The notes under the pieces are model-generated. The model did no database searches and had not been told where the DNA came from. It saw only the letters and a program-made list of their open reading frames with translations. 42,189 nucleotides of DNA from an uncultured Lachnospiraceae bacterium (lineage in GTDB: Bacteria; Bacillota; Clostridia; Lachnospirales; Lachnospiraceae), in the NCBI GenBank assembly GCA_900550235.1, contig URRQ01000018.1, positions 1 to 42,189 on the forward strand. The letters run 5' to 3'. This document shows positions 1 through 7,959 of this stretch, piece after piece (position 1 is the first letter of the stretch; each line of letters starts with the position of its first letter). The position numbers were made by a program, and so were the translations under genes.

Positions 1-46
1 ACCCCTTGATTTTACTGGGTTTCATCTAACTTGGTCCTATTATAAC

Positions 47-166
47 TCAAACACCGCTCTCCCATTTTGACACAGACTGTCTGGATACCTTCATCTGCTC
101 TGCCAGTTCTTCCTGTGACCATCCATTTTTCTTCCGAAGCTGCATTATTTTTTCCGCTAAAATCAT
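47..166 (-). pseudogene. Truncated XRE-family helix-turn-helix regulator (N-terminal remnant)
   Basis: A 39-codon frame starts at an ATG preceded by AAGGAGGTTATC, a near-perfect ribosome binding site. The product has the helix-turn-helix of XRE/HTH_3 regulators (GWSQEELAEQMKVSRQSVSKWESG), then stops right after the conserved SKWESG, where relatives continue with a Q/S..P turn and the rest of the domain. The start and SD are intact and the C-terminus is lost, so this is the 5' part of a gene cut by an insertion or deletion at about position 50. Sequence beyond the break is non-coding in this frame and reaches the window edge. It may still be translated, but would lack the last helix of the fold. 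Function inferred from the motif only. Confidence 0.7.
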
Positions 167-323
167 ATGATAACCTCCTTTATTTTTACAATTCCTTTTT
201 CTTTTTCATACGATATCGTTATCATATTTATAGCAAAGATTGTAGTTACCTGCCACCAAGCACGCTTTGAACTTTGTCAACCGACAGTTGCAGCCCCCAT
301 TTTCCAAGGCTTTTCACCAGTTT

Positions 324-2492
324 TTATAATTTCAATTTTGCAAATGCATCTGCAAACGCATTATTGACCGGCTCATCTTTTTGCTGACGTAAATACTTCT
401 GTACGTCCTTTTTACTGACGCCTGCCCCTTCTTTTTCCCTGCGCTTTTTAAAAGCCGACATTTTTTCTTTGTAACCGCATACACATACGAATTGTTCCTC
501 GTCGCCTTTTTTGATAATCTCCATCTTCTTGTGGCACTCCGGACATCTTGCATTGGAAATCCTTGCGATCACTTCCTTGTGTCCACATTCTCGATCCTGA
601 CAGACAAGCAGTCTCGCCTGTTTTCCATTGACAGAAAGCATTGGTTTCCCACAAACCGGACATTTCTTATTCGTCACATTTTCATGACGGAATTTTCCTT
701 CTCCGGTTTTAATCTCATCGATAATCTCTACCGTATATCCTTTGATTTCCTGGATAAACTTCTCTTGCTTCAATTTTCCTTTTGCAATGCCGGACAGCTT
801 CATCTCCCAGTCTGCTGTAAGCTCCGGCTTTTTCAAATCTTCCGGCACAAGCTCCAAAAGCTGTTTTCCTTTCGAAGTAATATAGATTTCTTTTCCACGA
901 AGCTCCATCAAAAAAGAATGGAATAATTTGTCTATAATATCCGCTCTTGTGGCTACTGTTCCAAGACCACCTGTCTCTCCCAAAGTTTTTACCGCCTGTT
1001 TATCCTTGGACTCCATGTATTTTACCGGATTTTCCATAGCAGACAATAATGTTGCTTCGGTAAAATGTGCCGGCGGCTTCGTTTTGCCTGTCGTTACATG
1101 AATCTGTCGAATCGGAAGGCGGTCCCCTGATTTCATATCCGGAAGCGCCTGTTCGGATAATCCTTCTTCATTCTCCTCTTCTTCGTATTCATAAACGGTT
1201 TTCCAGCCTGCTTCTTTTACAATTTTACCTTTCGCTACAAACGTCTCTCCTGCTGCACTTCCACGAAGTGTTGTCTGCTCATACTCAAACGGCGGATATA
1301 ATACGCTCAAAAATCTTCGTACTACAAGATCATAAATTTTCCGTTCTTCGTTCGTCATATGATCTAATTGTACATATTGCTCCGTCGGAATGATGGCATG
1401 ATGGTCACTTACCTTTTTATCATCTACAAACGATTTGTTTACTTTGATCGGCTTCATGATCAGACTTCCTGCCAGCTTTTTGTAAGGACCTACCGCACAT
1501 GCTTTCAGACGGTCTTTGAGCGTATCCACCACATCTGTTCCGATATATTTGGAATCTGTTCTTGGATATGTCAAGACCTTATGACTTTCATACAATCTTT
1601 GCATAATATTTAATGTTTCTTTTGCAGAAAATCCAAATCTCTTATTCGCATCTCTCTGTAGCTCCGTCAAATCATAAAGTCCCGGTGCATAAGATTTTTT
1701 TGCAGATTTATCCACACGTTCTACGATAATTTCTTCATTTTTCAACAACTGCTCAATTTTTTCAATCCTGTCTTTGGAAAACGTACGATAGCTGCCGGAT
1801 TTTTGATCCTGCCATGTCCATTTCACAGCTCCTGCCTGTAAAGAAATTCCATAATATTCTTCCGGTTTGAAAGCTCGTATTTCTTCCTCTCGTTTTGCGA
1901 TCATGGCAAGTGTCGGTGTCTGTACACGTCCACAGGAAAGCTGTGCATTGTATTTGCATGTAAGAGCTCTTGTCGCATTGATTCCCACAAGCCAGTCTGC
2001 TTCTGCACGAGAAACTGCCGCTGCATAGAGGTCATTATATTTTCTTCCATCCACCAGCTTCGCAAATCCTTCTTTGATTGCTTTGTCCGTCACGGAAGAT
2101 ATCCAAAGACGTTTGATCGGCTTATGGCAGTTTGCTTTTTCCAATATCCACCTTGCCACCAGTTCTCCTTCTCGCCCTGCATCTGTAGCAATGATGATCT
2201 CCCCTACATCTTTTCGGAAAAGCTGTGTCTTCACTGCCTGGTACTGTTTCGATGTCTTCTTGATTACTACAAGCTCCATCTTCTTTGGCATCATCGGAAG
2301 CACTTCCATGTTCCATTCCTTGAATTTTATATCATACTCTTCAGGATCGGCCAGCGTTACAAGGTGCCCTAGCGCCCAAGTGACAATGTACTGATTTCCC
2401 TCGATTGCTCCTGTTATATTTTTGTTACACTTTAAAACTCTTGCAATATCTCTTGCCACAGAAGGTTTTTCTGCGATTACCAATGATTTCAT
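324..2492 (-). CDS. topB: DNA topoisomerase III (type IA)
   Basis: Type IA topoisomerase that passes single strands through a transient 5'-phosphotyrosine break and helps decatenate replication or recombination intermediates. The 722-residue protein has the Toprim start (SLVIAEKPSVARDIA), the acidic metal motif ATDAGREGE, and the active-site motif LTYPRTDS with the catalytic tyrosine at about residue 309. Two C-terminal zinc ribbons follow (CPVCGKP...CQDRECG and CPECHKK...CVCG). Length matches chromosomal Firmicute TopB. The ATG at 2492 is preferred over one six codons upstream because GGAGGAG lies just before it and the upstream acetyltransferase gene stops at 2494. It is probably the last gene of a three-gene operon with the acetyltransferase and the TudS-like gene. 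Confidence 0.95.
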   Translation of the reverse strand: MKSLVIAEKPSVARDIARVLKCNKNITGAIEGNQYIVTWALGHLVTLADPEEYDIKFKEWNMEVLPMMPKKMELVVIKKTSKQYQAVKTQLFRKDVGEIIIATDAGREGELVARWILEKANCHKPIKRLWISSVTDKAIKEGFAKLVDGRKYNDLYAAAVSRAEADWLVGINATRALTCKYNAQLSCGRVQTPTLAMIAKREEEIRAFKPEEYYGISLQAGAVKWTWQDQKSGSYRTFSKDRIEKIEQLLKNEEIIVERVDKSAKKSYAPGLYDLTELQRDANKRFGFSAKETLNIMQRLYESHKVLTYPRTDSKYIGTDVVDTLKDRLKACAVGPYKKLAGSLIMKPIKVNKSFVDDKKVSDHHAIIPTEQYVQLDHMTNEERKIYDLVVRRFLSVLYPPFEYEQTTLRGSAAGETFVAKGKIVKEAGWKTVYEYEEEENEEGLSEQALPDMKSGDRLPIRQIHVTTGKTKPPAHFTEATLLSAMENPVKYMESKDKQAVKTLGETGGLGTVATRADIIDKLFHSFLMELRGKEIYITSKGKQLLELVPEDLKKPELTADWEMKLSGIAKGKLKQEKFIQEIKGYTVEIIDEIKTGEGKFRHENVTNKKCPVCGKPMLSVNGKQARLLVCQDRECGHKEVIARISNARCPECHKKMEIIKKGDEEQFVCVCGYKEKMSAFKKRREKEGAGVSKKDVQKYLRQQKDEPVNNAFADAFAKLKL

Positions 2493-2493
2493 A

Positions 2494-2991
2494 TTAGTTT
2501 TCTCCTCCATTTGCTACATATTGGTATGCGATTCTTGGACTTCCATCTTCCATATACACAATACCGCATCTTTGAAAACCGTTTTTTTCAATCAGATGGC
2601 GCATCGTCCGATTATCTTCATGCGTATCAATCCGCAGGCTCTCCATCTTGTCTTTTGCAAAATCTACTGCCTCTTGAAAAACACCTTTTACCTTTCCATT
2701 TCCGGCAATACGGTGAATCGTTCCGTATGGTTCTTCATTGAACCATTGACCATCTTCTATATATGCATAATTCGGATCTTTTTCTGTTACAAACGCAAAC
2801 ACTCCGTATGTCATCTCATCATTATAGCAAACATACAGTTGCTTTTTCAGAATATCCTCTTCAAAATCGATTTTCCCCGGATAGTCTCCCGCCCATTGCG
2901 TAAGATTGCCGGATTCTTTCATATATTGCTTTGCAATTCCTACGATTTCCATAATTGCATCTAAATCTTCTTTTTTAGCATAACGTATCAT
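2494..2991 (-). CDS. GNAT-family N-acetyltransferase
   Basis: A 165-residue GNAT-fold protein, expected to move an acetyl group from acetyl-CoA to an amine. The N-terminus (IRYAKKEDLDAIMEI) is the usual first strand and helix, the middle has the strands around YGVFAFV, and the C-terminus shows the late GNAT pattern RIDTHEDNRTMRHLIEKNGFQRCGIVY, where NRTM and the NGF turn are typical of RimI/YkkB-like members. The substrate cannot be told from sequence. The start has GGAGAAG upstream. The 5' end overlaps the TudS-like gene by 17 bases and the 3' end abuts the topB start, implying translational coupling. Confidence 0.85.
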   Translation of the reverse strand: MIRYAKKEDLDAIMEIVGIAKQYMKESGNLTQWAGDYPGKIDFEEDILKKQLYVCYNDEMTYGVFAFVTEKDPNYAYIEDGQWFNEEPYGTIHRIAGNGKVKGVFQEAVDFAKDKMESLRIDTHEDNRTMRHLIEKNGFQRCGIVYMEDGSPRIAYQYVANGGEN

Positions 2992-3529
2992 CTATATTCT
3001 TCTCCTTAAAATCCTCAAATGAATAAAATGGTATTTTGTATCCACGTTCTTCCAGCATTTCCATAAAAACTTTCATAAAGATTCCCGGTTTTTCTTCTTT
3101 TTTCAAAGAAGCTAACGTCTCTTTTAAATTGGGATTGCCGCTGAATTCACCGCCCCATTCTCCATCGTAAGTAAACCGAACGCCACAGCTCGGACTTCCG
3201 TTGATTCCCACAATTCCAAGAATTTCAAAACGTTCCGGATGAGAACTATATTCTTCGATCTGTAAAAGAATCGTATCTAGCATATTTCTTGATTCTTTTC
3301 GGAAAAATGCCGTGTCAAACTGAGATGCCGCATGTCCCCATCGATTTGCACCGTACAAAATAAATTCCGGACATGGTAATTGCACCAGTTCCACGCCCGC
3401 ATCTAACAATGTATGTAATAATATTCTTTTTTCTCTTCTCTCTGACTCCATCTCTGTAGGATCTTGATTTTTCAGCTTTGTTCCATCATTCAAAAGGCAA
3501 TGGCTTACAAATAATATTTTCTGTTTCAT
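2975..3529 (-). CDS. TudS/DUF523-related putative desulfidase (CD3072-like)
   Basis: A 184-residue protein related to the TudS (thiouracil desulfurase, formerly DUF523) family, which carries a [4Fe-4S] cluster and removes sulfur from thiolated bases. Visible family features are the N-terminal SHCLLN cysteine, a second cysteine in QLPCPEF, and GINGSPSCGVRF with a third; these three cysteines are the expected cluster ligands. The ATG at 3529 has GGAGGAAAG upstream. It is first in an operon with the GNAT gene and topB, and is divergent from an ECF transporter S component, a pairing that recalls Clostridioides difficile CD3072/CD3073 from memory. The desulfidase activity is inferred from family; the actual substrate is unknown. 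Confidence 0.75.
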   Translation of the reverse strand: MKQKILFVSHCLLNDGTKLKNQDPTEMESERREKRILLHTLLDAGVELVQLPCPEFILYGANRWGHAASQFDTAFFRKESRNMLDTILLQIEEYSSHPERFEILGIVGINGSPSCGVRFTYDGEWGGEFSGNPNLKETLASLKKEEKPGIFMKVFMEMLEERGYKIPFYSFEDFKEKNIDDTLC

Positions 3530-3562
3530 AAAGGTCTTTCCTCCATCCGTAAAACTCCTCTT

Positions 3563-3568
3563 ATTATA
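3563..3568 (-). promoter_or_regulatory. Extended -10 element for the TudS-like/GNAT/topB operon
   Basis: On the minus strand TGG precedes a consensus TATAAT, an extended -10. No good -35 is seen 17 bases upstream. The start point would fall near 3557, about 28 bases before the TudS-like start codon. Confidence 0.5.
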
Positions 3569-3689
3569 CCATTTCTTTTGCAAAATGCACTATAGATTCC
3601 ATCAATATATCCATGACAAAAATCAATTATACTTTATCAGATTGTCGTGGTACTATGGTTTTATTATCTAAAGAAAAGAGGAATTATTT

Positions 3690-4259
3690 ATGGACAAACA
3701 ATTTTCTACCACTTCGAGAATGGCTTTTTGTGGTCTTGCAATCGCAATCAATATCGTTCTCGGCATTGTAACAGCAGCCTTAAAATTCCCATTTTATCTC
3801 GATGTTATGGGGACCATGTTAATCGCCGTTTTCTTCGGCCCATGGTATGGAGCTGTTGTCGGAGCTGCAACCAATGTATTAACAAGTATTTTTAGCGGTT
3901 CTTTCTCCGGAATGCCATTTGCGCTTGTCAGCATTGCAGTTGCTTTCGTTGTAGGATTTGCATTTAAGAAGATCAAATTCAACTTCTTAAACGCTATTTT
4001 AATCGGTGTTTTAACCGGTATCGTTGCTCCACTGATCGGTACACCAATCGGTATCGCGGTATACGGAGGTTTGACCGGAACCATTTCTGACGTTGCAGTT
4101 ATGTTCTTGAAACAAAGTGGCGCAAGCATCTTCGCAGCTTCTTTCTTACCAAAGTTATTCAATAACTTATTGGATAAAGTAGGTTCCATGCTTCTTGTAT
4201 ATTTGCTTGTAACGGCACTTCCGAAAAATATGAAACCGGCATCATTTTCTAAGAAATAA
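3690..4259 (+). CDS. ECF transporter substrate-binding (S) component, CD3073-like
   Basis: A 189-residue, very hydrophobic protein with about six membrane helices, the size and shape of ECF S components, which bind a vitamin or other micronutrient in the membrane and dock on a shared EcfA-EcfA'-EcfT module. Family-like features are the short N-terminal tail, the FPFYLDVMGTMLIAVFFGPWYGAVVGAATN segment (helices 2-3, LD.MGT and FGPW.GA..G) and a basic C-terminus. It has its own SD (AGAGGAA). Its energising module is probably the ecfA1A2T set at 11747-14246. The adjacent divergent TudS-like desulfidase suggests a thiolated or purine/pyrimidine-like ligand, but the ligand is not readable from the sequence. 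Confidence 0.8.
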   Translation: MDKQFSTTSRMAFCGLAIAINIVLGIVTAALKFPFYLDVMGTMLIAVFFGPWYGAVVGAATNVLTSIFSGSFSGMPFALVSIAVAFVVGFAFKKIKFNFLNAILIGVLTGIVAPLIGTPIGIAVYGGLTGTISDVAVMFLKQSGASIFAASFLPKLFNNLLDKVGSMLLVYLLVTALPKNMKPASFSKK

Positions 4260-4274
4260 TTTTCACCAAAGGAC

Positions 4275-4293
4275 TTGACATAGGTGTTATACT
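4275..4293 (+). promoter_or_regulatory. Probable promoter of the L25 gene
   Basis: A consensus TTGACA (4275-4280) is followed closely by TGTTATACT (4285-4293), an extended -10. The two are too close to work together, so the extended -10 probably acts with a weak upstream -35, or TTGACA acts with a weaker -10 further down. Either leaves a leader of about 90-100 bases before the L25 start. Confidence 0.4.
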
Positions 4294-4395
4294 ATAGATG
4301 TAACAAAGAAATACACTTAACAAAACCTCTTTGCATAATAGACTACAAGGTTGAAGGCTTGCTAAGCGAGATTCAGTAATTGGAGGAAAAGGTAA

Positions 4396-4983
4396 ATGAA
4401 TACTTTAAAAGCTGAAAAGAGAAACATGTCAACAAAAGCAAAGAAACTCAGAAGAGAAGGTTATGTAACCGGAAGTCTCTTCGGAAAAGAATTGGAAGAA
4501 TCTATTCCACTTCAAATGACAAAAAAAGACGTAGAACAACTATTGAAAAAAGAAGGAAAAGGCGGACGAGTTACACTTACTGTAGAAGGGAAAACCTACG
4601 ATGCGCTTATCAAGGAAGTCGATTATAACTCTCTAAAACGTGAAGTCGATGAAATTGATTTTCAGGCGCTTGTAAGTACCGAAAAGGTACATTCTTCTGC
4701 TGAAATCCATCTTGTAAATGAAGGAAAAATTACCGGCGGAATTCCAGAACAAGTGCTTCACGAGATTAATTTTAAAGCTCTTCCTGCAGCGCTTATTGAA
4801 AAAATCGAATTGGATGTAGGCGATTTGAAAGTCGGAGAAACCCTTCGGATAAAAGATCTGGAAATTTTCCAGCATAAAGATATTGAAATACTGGAAGATC
4901 CAGATGCTACCATTGTCACAGTAACGGCGCCAAGGGTAGTTACATCCGATGAAGATGCCGAATCCGGTGAGACTGCTAAATAA
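4396..4983 (+). CDS. ctc: 50S ribosomal protein L25 / general stress protein Ctc
   Basis: A 195-residue long-form L25 (TL5/Ctc) that binds 5S rRNA in the large ribosomal subunit. The N-terminal L25 domain (about 1-90) has LKAEKRNMSTKAKKLRREGYVTGSLFGKE, equivalent to the R..G..PAV.YG region; the C-terminal beta domain (about 95-185) has FKALPAALIEKIELDVGDLKVGETLRIKDL, close to the P..IP..IEVDVS.L..G..I.V.DL pattern of Ctc. The tail is acidic. SD TTGGAGGAAAAGG lies 6 bases upstream. It appears monocistronic, with its own promoter and a strong terminator. Confidence 0.92.
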   Translation: MNTLKAEKRNMSTKAKKLRREGYVTGSLFGKELEESIPLQMTKKDVEQLLKKEGKGGRVTLTVEGKTYDALIKEVDYNSLKREVDEIDFQALVSTEKVHSSAEIHLVNEGKITGGIPEQVLHEINFKALPAALIEKIELDVGDLKVGETLRIKDLEIFQHKDIEILEDPDATIVTVTAPRVVTSDEDAESGETAK

Positions 4984-4984
4984 A

Positions 4985-5029
4985 AAAATAGGAGTGTCTG
5001 TGATTTATTCATAGCGCACTCCTATTTTT
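4985..5029. terminator. Bidirectional terminator between ctc and pucR
   Basis: A 13-base perfect inverted repeat, AAAAATAGGAGTG and CACTCCTATTTTT, flanks a loop of about 19 bases. It ends in T-runs on both strands and so can stop transcription of both converging genes. Confidence 0.85.
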
Positions 5030-5035
5030 ATAAAC

Positions 5036-6664
5036 TTACAAATCTAAAAACTGTAATAATATCTCTGCCTTGAGCCTTGACATATAAGAATCCCAATCAA
5101 TTTCAAGCAACGAATTCAGCTTGTCAATCCTTTTCCTTATCGTGTTAATATGCACATACATTTTTTCTGCAGTCACACTAAAATTCATATTATTTTCCAG
5201 ATAGACCTTGAGCGTTTTTAAAAGCTCAACATTCTTTTCATCTTTCATTAAGTTTTTATACGTCAGAAGCAAGTGTTCCAACTCGTCTTCTGGAATTTGA
5301 AGCCATGTGAACAGACCAAGCAAATCATAATCCCAAACTTTTCGTTCTGGATAAATCTTTCTGCCCATTTTCAGAATCTTCTCACACTTCGCTACAACAG
5401 ATTTTACTTCCGAGAGCTTATTTCCTTCTCGCAAAACCGCAAATTCCAATTCTATTTCCGAACACTTTTCTTGAATCTTTTCCTCAAAGTCCAAAAGCAT
5501 TTTTTCCACATCTTCATTCTTATATTTTAAGGGTTCTTGCATTTCTGCAAGCATGACTCCCCTATTTTCATCTAAAAATGCAAGTTTCGCATTTTGGGAA
5601 AGATTACTATTTTGAAAAGCGGTAAAAAACACATCACGATTGATTCTGGCGCTTACCGTTTCATTTTTCTGCTCAAAAAGGACACATGCATATCTTGTGT
5701 TCATGGAAATTCCTTGTTGGCTTGCCTGATATAGCAATCTGTCAGTATTTTCTCCTGTAGAATGTAATGCAAGAAGCACAAGGTTTTCAAAACCGTTATT
5801 TCCTATACTATCAGCAATCACAATCTGCTCATACAGCGCCTGCAATAATAAATATGCGATTCTTATGGAATATTCATCGTAATAGTCCAAAAATTCTCTG
5901 GATTCCATTACTACAAAATATGCCTGAACAACACCGCCGACTGTAATCGGCATAACAACCCAGCTTACACGCGGTTCTTCTTCTCTTTCATTACACAAGC
6001 GAATACGTGTCATTTGAATATAATCGCAAAGCGTATATCGGTTATGCGGCAGACTTGGTTCCCAAAAGTCGCTCTCTTTCAAGCCGTACATTTCTGAAAT
6101 CCGTTTAAAATTTGCAGAACTATAATAGCCTTCTTTCTCACCTACATCAAACAAAAACGCCGGGAAGTCCATTTCCACCTCAACTGCCTGAAGAATTTTC
6201 TTGATCTTTTGAACTTTGTAAGTGATAGGCCACAGACTAAATGCGCCATTTTTTTGAATCTGAAATCGTCGGATTGTTCGATTCAATACAATGGTATTGA
6301 TCTGCTGCATAACATCCATATAGCTTATTTCAAAAGGCATACTGACCAAAGGTATTTCATATTGATCGAATAAGTCTATGATTTCCTGCGAAATTTGGGG
6401 TAAATGTCTTCCTCGTTTTATCATCATTCCCGAAGTCTGTTGCATCATGCCTTCATCAAATGCCTGCTTCATAGAATCCGGTTCCATTCGTATGGAATAG
6501 CCTGAGGTAATAACCAATTCTTTTCCTTTTGTCCAACGGTAGGCATCCGGGGCATCCATGATTGCAATCCCCTGAACTTCTCGCTGTAATCCTTTTGCAC
6601 CGCCTACCACATAAAAGTCCTTAAAAAACTCCTGCTCTAATAAAGTTTTCATCGCAATTCCCAT
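5036..6664 (-). CDS. PucR-family transcriptional regulator
   Basis: A 542-residue regulator of the PucR/CdaR class. The N-terminal PucR-like domain (about 1-130) includes the typical GIAIMDAPDAYRWTKGKELVITSGY and the DLFDQYEIPLVSMPFEISY stretch. A central GGDEF-like/CdaR region (about 150-450) follows, then the C-terminal HTH_30 (about 480-542) with LKVYLENNMNFSVTAEKMYVHINTIRKRIDKLNSLLEID. Such proteins usually activate nearby catabolic genes, here the M20 amidohydrolase and membrane-protein operon just upstream on the same strand. The ATG at 6664 is chosen: a promoter -10 ends at 6702, so an in-frame GTG at 6700 would be leaderless, while 6664 has GAAGGGGC before it. Confidence 0.88.
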   Translation of the reverse strand: MGIAMKTLLEQEFFKDFYVVGGAKGLQREVQGIAIMDAPDAYRWTKGKELVITSGYSIRMEPDSMKQAFDEGMMQQTSGMMIKRGRHLPQISQEIIDLFDQYEIPLVSMPFEISYMDVMQQINTIVLNRTIRRFQIQKNGAFSLWPITYKVQKIKKILQAVEVEMDFPAFLFDVGEKEGYYSSANFKRISEMYGLKESDFWEPSLPHNRYTLCDYIQMTRIRLCNEREEEPRVSWVVMPITVGGVVQAYFVVMESREFLDYYDEYSIRIAYLLLQALYEQIVIADSIGNNGFENLVLLALHSTGENTDRLLYQASQQGISMNTRYACVLFEQKNETVSARINRDVFFTAFQNSNLSQNAKLAFLDENRGVMLAEMQEPLKYKNEDVEKMLLDFEEKIQEKCSEIELEFAVLREGNKLSEVKSVVAKCEKILKMGRKIYPERKVWDYDLLGLFTWLQIPEDELEHLLLTYKNLMKDEKNVELLKTLKVYLENNMNFSVTAEKMYVHINTIRKRIDKLNSLLEIDWDSYMSRLKAEILLQFLDL

Positions 6665-6701
6665 GCTGCCCCTTCCCTTTCTACCACCATTTTTGTTCAC
6701 A

Positions 6702-6731
6702 AGTGTAACATTCCTTGCAATTTTCTGTCAA
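6702..6731 (-). promoter_or_regulatory. Promoter of the pucR-family gene
   Basis: On the minus strand TTGACA (6726-6731) and TACACT (6702-6707) are 18 bases apart, and TGT before the -10 makes it extended. It lies inside the gap after the amidohydrolase gene, so the regulator can be made independently of the operon upstream. It also fixes the start codon at 6664. Confidence 0.75.
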
Positions 6732-6747
6732 GCAAGGACTTTAAATT

Positions 6748-7917
6748 CTAATGCTTTGCCAACCAATCCATTGCCACTTTTGCATAAATTGCAGATGAAG
6801 TCGGCAAACAAGTCTCATTGAATTTTGCGTGTGGATTATGATGACCTACCCATTCTTTTTCATCCTCCACCCCTGCGCCGATGAATAAATAGCTTGCAGG
6901 AACTTTTTCACTAAAGTATGAGAAATCCTCTGATCCCATTACATGGAAAGACGGATATACTTTAAGTTCTTCATCTAATTCTTTTATAGATTGAACAACT
7001 TCATCATTCAACGCAACGTCACATTTTACAGCCGGAACATCATTCAATACTTCAATTTCAAAATCAGAACGATATGTTTCTGCTACACCCTTTGTTACTT
7101 CATGGATACGGCGTATAATATATTCACGAATCTCCGCTTTAAATGTTCGAAGAGATCCTTCTAACACCGCACGCTGTGGGATCACGTTAAACGCACTTCC
7201 TGATTCAAAATGTCCGATTGTCAAAACAGCTTCTTCCATTGCAGATACTTCTCTTGCGATCAATTCCTGCAATGCCAGATATAGATGAACTCCGGTATTG
7301 ATTGGATCAACTCCCTGTTCCGGCGTCGAACCATGTGTTCCTTTTCCTGTCAAAATAATACGGAACCCATATACAGAAGTCATCGGATATTCTCCGTAGA
7401 TAATCTTTTTATTCTCGCTATTCGGAGCTACATGCATCGCAAATGCGGCATCTACTTTCGGATTTTCAAGCACGCCTACATCTACTGCTTCTTTTGCACC
7501 CTTAAACGTCTCTTCTGCAGATTGGAACAAAAGCTTTACCGTACCATTGAGTTCACTTTCATGTGCTTTCAATAGTTTTGCTGCGCCAAGAAGAGTCGTT
7601 GTATGCATATCATGTCCACAGGCATGCATACATCCATTCTTCGAAGCAAATGGTTCTCCTGATTCTTCTTGAACAGGAAGGGCATCCATATCGCTGCGAA
7701 GCATAAAGCATTTTTCTCCGTGTCCGATTAGGGCAACAATGCAGGAACATCCTTCATATACCGTATATTCAATTCCCATCTTTTCAAGTTCTTTTGATAC
7801 GAATTCTACAGTTTTTGGAAGCTTAAGGCCTATTTCAGGCATCTGATGAAGCACTCTTCTCCATTCGCTCAACTGTTGCTGTAGTTCATTTGCTTCTTTT
7901 AATAACTGATTTCCCAT
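6748..7917 (-). CDS. M20-family amidohydrolase (hippurate/N-acyl-amino-acid hydrolase type)
   Basis: A 389-residue M20D-type metallohydrolase, expected to cleave N-acyl or peptide-like amide bonds with two metals. Visible motifs: WRRVLHQMPEIGLKLPKT at the N-terminus, RSDMDALPVQE (metal-bridging Asp), MHACGHDMHTT (His ligand), QSAEETFKGAKE (catalytic Glu pair), the dimerisation lid GTHGSTPEQGVDP, and HVMGSEDFSYFSEKVPA near the end. This fits the YxeP/hippurate hydrolase/aminoacylase branch. The start at 7917 is preferred because AAAGGGGAA precedes it. It follows the AbgB-like gene by 42 bases in the same operon. Whether the substrate is an N-acyl amino acid, a dipeptide or an aminobenzoyl-glutamate cannot be told. 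Confidence 0.9.
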   Translation of the reverse strand: MGNQLLKEANELQQQLSEWRRVLHQMPEIGLKLPKTVEFVSKELEKMGIEYTVYEGCSCIVALIGHGEKCFMLRSDMDALPVQEESGEPFASKNGCMHACGHDMHTTTLLGAAKLLKAHESELNGTVKLLFQSAEETFKGAKEAVDVGVLENPKVDAAFAMHVAPNSENKKIIYGEYPMTSVYGFRIILTGKGTHGSTPEQGVDPINTGVHLYLALQELIAREVSAMEEAVLTIGHFESGSAFNVIPQRAVLEGSLRTFKAEIREYIIRRIHEVTKGVAETYRSDFEIEVLNDVPAVKCDVALNDEVVQSIKELDEELKVYPSFHVMGSEDFSYFSEKVPASYLFIGAGVEDEKEWVGHHNPHAKFNETCLPTSSAIYAKVAMDWLAKH

Positions 7918-7959
7918 CACGTATTCCCCTTTCATCTCGTTTTATCTTACGAATCTGTT

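Noticed and set aside
2422..2964. 180-codon plus-strand ORF opposite the GNAT gene
   Set aside because: No SD, Phe/Ile/Cys-rich composition typical of the antisense of a coding frame, and the opposite frame is a clear GNAT protein.
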